The notes under the pieces: generated by a model | Databases searched by the model: none | What the model was told of the DNA's origin: nothing | The model's input: the letters and a program-made list of their open reading frames with translations, nothing else | Made by a program: the position numbers and the translations under genes | In this document: positions 59,049 through 64,000 of the stretch, in pieces | How positions within the stretch are numbered: the first letter of the stretch is position 1 | How the letters are laid out: each line of letters starts with the position of its first letter | From: JABMRP01 sp964444795 | Lineage (GTDB): Bacteria; Planctomycetota; Planctomycetia; Pirellulales; Thermoguttaceae | NCBI GenBank assembly: GCA_964444795.1 | Contig: CAYUIQ010000001.1 | Span: forward strand, 62,001-126,000 | Reading direction: 5' to 3' | Length of the DNA stretch: 64,000 bases

Positions 59049-62000
59049 CTATTCATGTGAAGGCGAGACCACTTCGCCGCGAAGCTGAGCCTCGCCGGCC
59101 TCGGGCTCGTACACGCCATAGAACGGCGAGTACGAATCCAGCCAGACCGTAATCCGGTGCATGTCTTCTTTCGATAGTTTGACGTCGTAATGCCCTTCTT
59201 CGAGGATCGCATACAGTTTCGATGCCCGGGCACCCACTGTTCCGGGGGTCGAGTCCAGGACTTCGGTATACTTCCAGGTACCGTATTTCGGTGCCAGGCT
59301 CAGGTACGACGCATAGTAGGTCGTGGGAATGTTCATCCAGCCGCCGACTTTGTGTTGGACCAGCCCCGAATCGAGTCGCGGCGCCTTGTCCGACTCCTTG
59401 GCGTGACACGCGACGCAGTGCCGATCCAATACCGGTTGCACGAGACGCGGATAGCTCAACGGATGCGTGCCGTCGACGTCGGGTTTCAGACGTGAAGGCG
59501 GACGGCGCATGGCCAGCGGCGGGCCGGTGCTCGCGGTGGTGACGGCCGTGTGCGTCGGCTCGTGACATCCCTGGCACGTCGTTTCTTCGCCGGGCATGAA
59601 TTGTGTTCCGGATCGCATCGTCTGCACGGCCATCCCTCGTTCGTCCAACGCCTGGAAGAACAATTGTTTCCGTGCGGGGGCAACGAAATGAGCGCTTCCG
59701 TCCTCTTCCACGGGGACCGTTCCCAACACGGCCCGTGTGATGTTCACGGAGTTGGTGCCGGGAATCTGTAACCCGACGTTGTGTCGCACGGCCCAGGAGG
59801 CAATGGACAGCGGAAAGATTTGGTAAACGCGCAAGGCCTTGATCCGGGTCCCCTCGGGCCACGGTTTGGTGCTGTTGTATACGTTGACTAGCCCCACGAC
59901 CGCTTCGGCCGGCTCGCCTTCCGCCACGCGATGGGACCCGTCGGCCACGACCGGCGGCATCGGCCTCGGCCGAAGCGGGATCGGATTGTGGGAGGAGATA
60001 TCAGGATCGCGGTAGATCAGCTCACGGTTGCCGAAGCTATCTAACAGGTAGATGCCATAACTAGCATCCAACGGTCTGTTGGATGAGATGCGTGCCTTCG
60101 CATCGTAAACACACAAGTAATAATCCTCCCCCAACGGCCAGGCTTCGCCGTAATGGCTGTCCCATCCTCCGTCCGGTCCGCGCGGTGTCTGATTCTCCGG
60201 GAATCCGACGTCGGGGGTCAGACGTTTGATCGCCGACATCCGCTCGTCATCCACGACCCTGGGGTCAATGACCACCAGAGAACCGAACACCTGTGAATGG
60301 TGGCCGGTCGCCGTGGCAATGAGCTTCGGTGAGTTGGGAATGGCACGCAGATCGACCTCCATGTCCGGGCGCGTCATCCGGTCCGTGAAGTTCCCCTGGA
60401 TTGCCCGGGGGTCGCGGCCGTCGGGTGTCATGATCCAGGGCATGTGGGCGGCCGACGACCAACGGTCCACGTAGTCCCATCGCGTATACACGATCTTGCC
60501 GTCGTTGCTCACGCTGGGGTGCCATTCATGGGTTTCGTGGAAACTCAGGCGGCGAATATCGCTGCCGTCGGCGGCCATGTCGTGGAGCGTATAGGTGGGA
60601 CAGACCCGGCCGCATCGCAAGTAGCCGCCGCAACGCTCGCTATTGAAGACGATCCGCCCGCTGGGCATCCAGCAAGGGTCGAAGTCGTTGAACGTGCCGT
60701 CGGTGAGTTGCTCCAGACCGGAGCCGTCAATGTTGACCTTGAACACATGATAACAGCGCCCCTGAGCCCAATGCCCTTGGCTGCGGTCGTTATGGGCCTG
60801 ATGATTGCGGTCGCCTTGGCACTGGGCATAAGCGAAGAGAATCTGTCGGCCGTCGAAGGACAAGTCCGGCGAGAGGAACGCCCCGCCTTCGGTCTCTTCG
60901 CCGACCAGAGATGCCGTTCGATCGGCGAATCGAATGTTCCACTTCCGGCTCGGTCCGCCGCTGAGTTGCTCTCCCTCGAGATGCCCCCGCTCGACCACGG
61001 CGTCGGCCAGCACGTCCCGAACTTTGGGCTGGTGGCCGAAAGCATCGGACAGCACATACAGACCGCCGCCCGGCTGGGCGGTGATGCCATAGAACTGATC
61101 GACCATGTGGCTGTAGAGCGAACCGTGTCGCTTGATGAAGACGATTTCGTTGAAATCCAGCAGCGGATTGGAAAAAGCGATCGTCCGGCGCTGCTTGCAT
61201 ATCTTCTCGAAAAGTGCGTATCGCGGAAGAACTTCCGACACGTCCAGCTTCTCGACTGCCGCCCGCAGGTCATGCAACTCCGCCGCCGCCGCGGACAGGT
61301 CCGGTGCGTTGCTCCGCTTGCGAAGATCTGCCAGCAACGCCTCGGTCCTGCGTAGAACCACATCGATCGGATCGCGGTCCGTGTCGAGAATCAACGCCTC
61401 GCGGCGGAAGGTCTCGTCGGCGACGCCGGCGAACATCGACCGCATCTTCAAGTCGCGCTCCAGTGCCCTATACTGCCGCACAAGCTCCGGATCGCCTTCG
61501 ACGGACGGAGTCGGCACGACCCAGACTTCGCCCGGCTTGACGTTGGGCGTCTTCTTCCCGGGCGGCAGCGCGAGCTTGCTGACGATCAGGCCGCTTAGGT
61601 GTGCGTTTGGGACCAAGCCGGACACGACAATATCGATGTTCCCGTCTTTTACCTCGAAGACGTACGTCGCGATACAACCGGCGTCTGGCGTGTTGCCTTG
61701 CGCGACGTAATCTTGGAAACTCGTTGCGGCTGGCGTCCCTTCGATCAGGTGATTCACGTTCCGCTTATTGCCGGTCACGCTCTGCCATCCGTCGTACAGA
61801 ATCAACTGCACCCGATAGAAACCGTTGACCACGGGAATGTCGATGTCGATGTCCGTGCCGCGCTGGTGGCCGAAGATCGACGTGCCCAGCAGTTGTTCCA
61901 GGGCATCGTCCTCCTTACCGCCACCGAGATCGGGCAAAGTCTGGCCATGTTGCCCCACCGCAACCATGCCTTGGGCGACGTTCTTCACGCCGTCGACGGT

Positions 62001-62177
62001 AGAATTCACGGGCGCCGCGAGAAACATCACGCCGCCGATCGCCTGGTCCGTCGTCACGCCAAAGTTGATCGCCTTGACAGCGCCGCCGAGATCCAGATCG
62101 GCCGGTTCGTCAAGAACCTCGGCGTTTACCGCCGCGCTCATCAGCAGCGCCAAGCAGGTGAACAATACGCGAGTCAT
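59049..62177 (-). CDS. Malectin-like/HzsA-related dihaem c-type cytochrome
   Basis: The 1042-residue secreted protein has a signal peptide (MTRVLFTCLALLMSAAVNAE). A malectin-like carbohydrate-binding domain at about 25-205 has KAINFGVTTDQAIGGVMFLA, NGFYRVQLILYDGWQSV and GNIDIVVSGLVPNAHLSGLI. A helical segment follows, then an HzsA-like propeller (about 320-810, SPDLSFDGRQILFAYAQCQG, DFDPCWMPSGRIVFNSERCG). The C-terminal domain has two haem sites, CQGCH (868-872) and CVACH (921-925). Spacing of the two haem motifs is about 50 residues, as in the LamG homologue at 40677. Extra cysteines occur in CGGYLRCGRVC. The start ATG at 62177 begins the signal peptide; a longer frame upstream lacks support. 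It is the first gene of the minus-strand block and divergent from the mutase operon. Confidence 0.83.
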   Translation of the reverse strand: MTRVLFTCLALLMSAAVNAEVLDEPADLDLGGAVKAINFGVTTDQAIGGVMFLAAPVNSTVDGVKNVAQGMVAVGQHGQTLPDLGGGKEDDALEQLLGTSIFGHQRGTDIDIDIPVVNGFYRVQLILYDGWQSVTGNKRNVNHLIEGTPAATSFQDYVAQGNTPDAGCIATYVFEVKDGNIDIVVSGLVPNAHLSGLIVSKLALPPGKKTPNVKPGEVWVVPTPSVEGDPELVRQYRALERDLKMRSMFAGVADETFRREALILDTDRDPIDVVLRRTEALLADLRKRSNAPDLSAAAAELHDLRAAVEKLDVSEVLPRYALFEKICKQRRTIAFSNPLLDFNEIVFIKRHGSLYSHMVDQFYGITAQPGGGLYVLSDAFGHQPKVRDVLADAVVERGHLEGEQLSGGPSRKWNIRFADRTASLVGEETEGGAFLSPDLSFDGRQILFAYAQCQGDRNHQAHNDRSQGHWAQGRCYHVFKVNIDGSGLEQLTDGTFNDFDPCWMPSGRIVFNSERCGGYLRCGRVCPTYTLHDMAADGSDIRRLSFHETHEWHPSVSNDGKIVYTRWDYVDRWSSAAHMPWIMTPDGRDPRAIQGNFTDRMTRPDMEVDLRAIPNSPKLIATATGHHSQVFGSLVVIDPRVVDDERMSAIKRLTPDVGFPENQTPRGPDGGWDSHYGEAWPLGEDYYLCVYDAKARISSNRPLDASYGIYLLDSFGNRELIYRDPDISSHNPIPLRPRPMPPVVADGSHRVAEGEPAEAVVGLVNVYNSTKPWPEGTRIKALRVYQIFPLSIASWAVRHNVGLQIPGTNSVNITRAVLGTVPVEEDGSAHFVAPARKQLFFQALDERGMAVQTMRSGTQFMPGEETTCQGCHEPTHTAVTTASTGPPLAMRRPPSRLKPDVDGTHPLSYPRLVQPVLDRHCVACHAKESDKAPRLDSGLVQHKVGGWMNIPTTYYASYLSLAPKYGTWKYTEVLDSTPGTVGARASKLYAILEEGHYDVKLSKEDMHRITVWLDSYSPFYGVYEPEAGEAQLRGEVVSPSHE

Positions 62178-62514
62178 GGTCGTTGTTCTTGCTTTCACAA
62201 AGTGGGCCATTGCGTCGATCCGCGATGGTTCCGGATCGCAGCGGGCGGCTTCATCCAAAACCCGCGAGTGTACGCATCCAGCATACCAAAGCAAGCGCTG
62301 GCCGGAAAGCTTGATGTCTGAAACAGTGATGCCCATGAGCCCGTTGAAAGAGTGGGGAAGGTGCGGGCAACAGGACGTGGGCGATTTGGCGACAGCACCG
62401 GTGACAATGGGATGTTCAACGCGACGGAAAACCGGTAATATGGTGGTCTGGATCGACACGGGCTACATCTCGCCCCAGCGAGATGGCTACTATGAACACC
62501 GAACGAGCCGTACC
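62178..62514. promoter_or_regulatory. Divergent intergenic region (337 bp)
   Basis: This gap separates the 21.5 kb minus-strand block from the plus-strand cobalamin/mutase operon, so both promoters should lie here. I see no convincing boxes or riboswitch-like structure; in particular I could not recognise a cobalamin riboswitch B12 box in the visible sequence. If the mutase subunit starts at the ATG at 62440, the gap is 75 bases shorter. Confidence 0.45.
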
Positions 62515-62922
62515 GTGAACAACCACGCACCGAAACGTATCCTGATCGGCAAAGTCGGCCTCGATGGGCATGACCGGGGGGCCAAGTTTTTGATCCGGGC
62601 GTTGCGAGACGCCGGGTATGAGGTGATCTATACGGGCATCCGGCGGACGCCGGAACAGATCGTGCGGACGGCGGTTGACGAGGATGTCGATGTGGTTGGG
62701 CTGAGTCTGCTCAGCGGGGCCCATAACGAGCTTTTCGCCCGGGTGGCGGAGTTGCTTGAGGCGGAGGGGGCCGGCGACGTGATTCTCCTGGGCGGGGGGA
62801 CGATTCCGGAGAAGGATGTGCCGCAGCTCAAGGCGCTGGGCTTTCGGCATGTGTTTACGCCCGGGACGCCGTTGTCGGAAATCCTCGCCGCGCTGCAACA
62901 GGAGTTGGCCGCCGGACGATGA
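62515..62922 (+). CDS. Stand-alone cobalamin-binding subunit of an acyl-CoA mutase
   Basis: The 135-residue protein matches the B12-binding domain of methylmalonyl-CoA-type mutases. The base-off/His-on motif is DGHDRG (D17-x-H19-x-x-G22) in IGKVGLDGHDRGAKFLIRAL. The remaining signatures are VDVVGLSLLSGAH and VILLGGGTIPEKDVPQLKAL. Small separate cobalamin subunits are known for isobutyryl-CoA and related mutases. The GTG at 62515 gives the usual short N-terminus; an ATG at 62440 would add 25 residues without family similarity, and the ribosome binding site is weak for both. The stop overlaps the GTPase start by ATGA, and a mutase large subunit follows, so all three work as one complex. Confidence 0.88.
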   Translation: MNNHAPKRILIGKVGLDGHDRGAKFLIRALRDAGYEVIYTGIRRTPEQIVRTAVDEDVDVVGLSLLSGAHNELFARVAELLEAEGAGDVILLGGGTIPEKDVPQLKALGFRHVFTPGTPLSEILAALQQELAAGR

Positions 62923-63926
62923 ACGAACTGGTCGACAAAGTGTGTCAAGGAGATCGCCGCTCGCTGGCCCGGGCCATGTCGCGGATCGACTCCGGCGGTC
63001 GCGCGGATCCAGAGTTGGAAGCCCGGCTGCGCCGCTCGACCGGGCAGGTTCCCTGGTGGGGATTTACCGGACCGCCCGGCGTGGGAAAATCGACGCTGAT
63101 CGATGGGCTGTTGGTTCGACTGCGCGAGCAGAACCGCCGCATCGGCGTGGTGGCCGTCGATCCGACCTCGGCCCGATCGCAAGGCGCGCTGCTGGGTGAT
63201 CGGGTGCGGATGATGCGCCATGCGGTCGACCCGGGTGTGTTCATCCGATCGCTGGCCACCCATCGCCACGAGGGCGGGCTGTCCGATGCCACCGTCCACT
63301 GCGCCCGGCTGTTGGAGTTGGCCGGCTACGATCCGGTGTTGATCGAGACGGTCGGCGTGGGCCAGAACGAAGTCGACGTCGGCTCGGTCGCCGATCTCTG
63401 TATCGTCGTGCTCGGGCCGGGTTACGGCGACGACATCCAACTGATCAAGGCCGGCCTGCTGGAGATCGCCGATCTGGTGGTGGTCAATAAGTGTGACCTG
63501 CCCGAGGCACATCGGTTGTTGAAGGAAGTCCGCACCGAACTGGCCGGCACGGCAAGCGTTCGCCAAGACTGCTCGAAAGACACGTCGGACGACTCCGGCG
63601 GCGTTCCGGTGGTGGGCATTGAGGCCAAGTCGGGCCGCGGCCTGGAGGAGTTGCTCCAGCAGTTGCTCGCGCTGGACCACGCTCGTCGCACGGAGGCGGA
63701 TCGGGCCGAGCGCGGACAGCGGCGCGCGCGCGGCGAGATTCGCCGGCGCATCGAGAGTGCCTGTGGAGAGGCGCTGCGGCGAGTATTGGCCGCTTCCGAC
63801 GCCGACCGCTGGATCGCCGAACTGGACCAGGGCGACTGCTCGATCGATACGGTCGTCTCGCGGTTGGCCCGGGCGGCCTTGACCGAGATGCAGCAGGCGG
63901 CAAGCGACGATGGAGAGACAACATGA
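62919..63926 (+). CDS. meaB: MeaB/ArgK-type G3E GTPase, mutase chaperone
   Basis: The 335-residue GTPase loads and protects adenosylcobalamin in methylmalonyl-CoA-type mutases. The P-loop GPPGVGKST is at 51-59, the base-binding and switch motifs VAVDPTSARSQGALLGDRVR and ETVGVGQNEVDVGSVADLCI follow, and the guanine-specificity motif NKCDLPEA is present. It also has the MeaB signature SLATHRHEGGLSDATVHCAR; a typical MeaB has a similar region reading RGxxGGL. The start overlaps the cobalamin-subunit stop (ATGA at 62919-62922), and its stop overlaps the next start (ATGA at 63923-63926). Being placed between the two mutase subunits is a compact arrangement that supports stoichiometric expression. 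Confidence 0.93.
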   Translation: MNELVDKVCQGDRRSLARAMSRIDSGGRADPELEARLRRSTGQVPWWGFTGPPGVGKSTLIDGLLVRLREQNRRIGVVAVDPTSARSQGALLGDRVRMMRHAVDPGVFIRSLATHRHEGGLSDATVHCARLLELAGYDPVLIETVGVGQNEVDVGSVADLCIVVLGPGYGDDIQLIKAGLLEIADLVVVNKCDLPEAHRLLKEVRTELAGTASVRQDCSKDTSDDSGGVPVVGIEAKSGRGLEELLQQLLALDHARRTEADRAERGQRRARGEIRRRIESACGEALRRVLAASDADRWIAELDQGDCSIDTVVSRLARAALTEMQQAASDDGETT

Positions 63927-64000
63927 CGGAGCCTTTGGAAGAACGTTTCGAGCAGTGGAAGACCCAAACACGGGCGCCGGCCGTGGAGAAGATGCCCGAG
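63923..64000 (+). CDS. Acyl-CoA mutase large subunit, N-terminal fragment
   Basis: Only the first 26 codons are in the window: MTEPLEERFEQWKTQTRAPA then VEKMPE. The pattern of a charged helix followed by W-x-x-x-T-x-x-P-x-x-x-K-x-P-E is the usual N-terminus of methylmalonyl-CoA/isobutyryl-CoA mutase catalytic subunits. The start overlaps the meaB stop by ATGA. Together with the separate cobalamin subunit and MeaB, this points to a two-subunit mutase for propionate, branched-chain amino acid or related acyl-CoA metabolism. The identity rests on the short sequence and on context. Confidence 0.7.
   Translation, partial: MTEPLEERFEQWKTQTRAPAVEKMPE

Noticed and set aside
40677..62177. Hydrazine synthase and an anammox lifestyle
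   Set aside because: Only alpha-subunit-like propeller and C-terminal haem domains are seen, fused to glycan-binding domains. No beta/gamma subunits, hydrazine dehydrogenase or other anammox genes are present, and HzsA-related proteins are common in other planctomycetes.
1..64000. tRNA, rRNA or other structured RNA genes
   Set aside because: Intergenic gaps were read for cloverleaf-like ends, CCA tails and rRNA signatures; none was seen. Small RNAs cannot be excluded without computation.

Overview
This 64 kb window looks like a chromosomal segment of a planctomycete, probably of the Pirellulales type. The case rests on the combination of gene families: PEP-CTERM surface proteins (10920-12401, 33779-36457), a DUF1559 protein (20818-23481), an SHD1-domain protein (7746-8831), secreted PQQ-like beta-propellers, sulfatases, HzsA-related c-type cytochromes, high GC, and several short palindromic repeats of the kind dispersed through these genomes. 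No rRNA, tRNA, CRISPR array or transposase gene is visible.

Layout. (1) 1-7431, minus strand: a tightly packed, mostly overlapping seven-gene operon. It holds a PQQ-like propeller, an NHL propeller, a 76-residue Tat peptide with four cysteines, a Tat-exported multi-cluster ferredoxin, a NapH-like membrane polyferredoxin, a second membrane-anchored PQQ-like propeller and the start of a NuoE-like [2Fe-2S] subunit. It reads as a transmembrane electron-transfer module of unknown purpose. (2) 7746-10577, plus: an SHD1/esterase-like secreted protein and a two-domain polyphosphate kinase 2 (polyphosphate:AMP phosphotransferase). (3) 10920-19088: a PEP-CTERM LamG protein, then a minus-strand catabolic cluster of FGE-like/BNR fusion, sodium:solute symporter, DapA/NanA-type lyase, beta-helix protein and a small membrane protein. 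(4) 19293-33279: a methyltransferase, the DUF1559 protein, purE-mtnA, a degenerate PAS histidine kinase, UDP-glucuronate decarboxylase, a beta-helix protein, a phosphate-transporter remnant, an RsbU-type phosphatase and a glutamate dehydrogenase. (5) 33348-40661: a sulfatase remnant cut by a PEP-CTERM autotransporter-like gene, a small protein carrying only the tip of a beta-galactosidase, and a response regulator/CBS/SLC13 transporter operon. (6) 40677-62177, minus: a 21.5 kb co-directional block of seven genes. HzsA-related dihaem proteins lie at both ends, with a sulfatase and four consecutive paralogues between them. Each paralogue is a secreted fusion of a methyltransferase-like Rossmann fold to a PQQ-like propeller. 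(7) 62515-64000, plus: cobalamin-binding subunit, MeaB GTPase and the start of a methylmalonyl-CoA-type mutase, all overlapping by ATGA.

The block at 40677-62177 is the best candidate for an undescribed system. The four fusions share a constant Cys/His set that I do not recognise as a known motif: H-x-R-C, R-G-x-C, then H-x-C-x-C. They come as two translationally coupled pairs separated by a mobile-looking palindrome. The flanking HzsA-related cytochromes have the same core but different carbohydrate-binding N-termini, LamG in one and malectin-like in the other. A plausible but unproven reading is an extracytoplasmic oxidative system acting on a sulfated or otherwise decorated glycan.

Functions were assigned by reading motifs only; no database search was run. 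Start codons were moved downstream of the longest open frame where a signal peptide, ribosome binding site or family alignment supported it.
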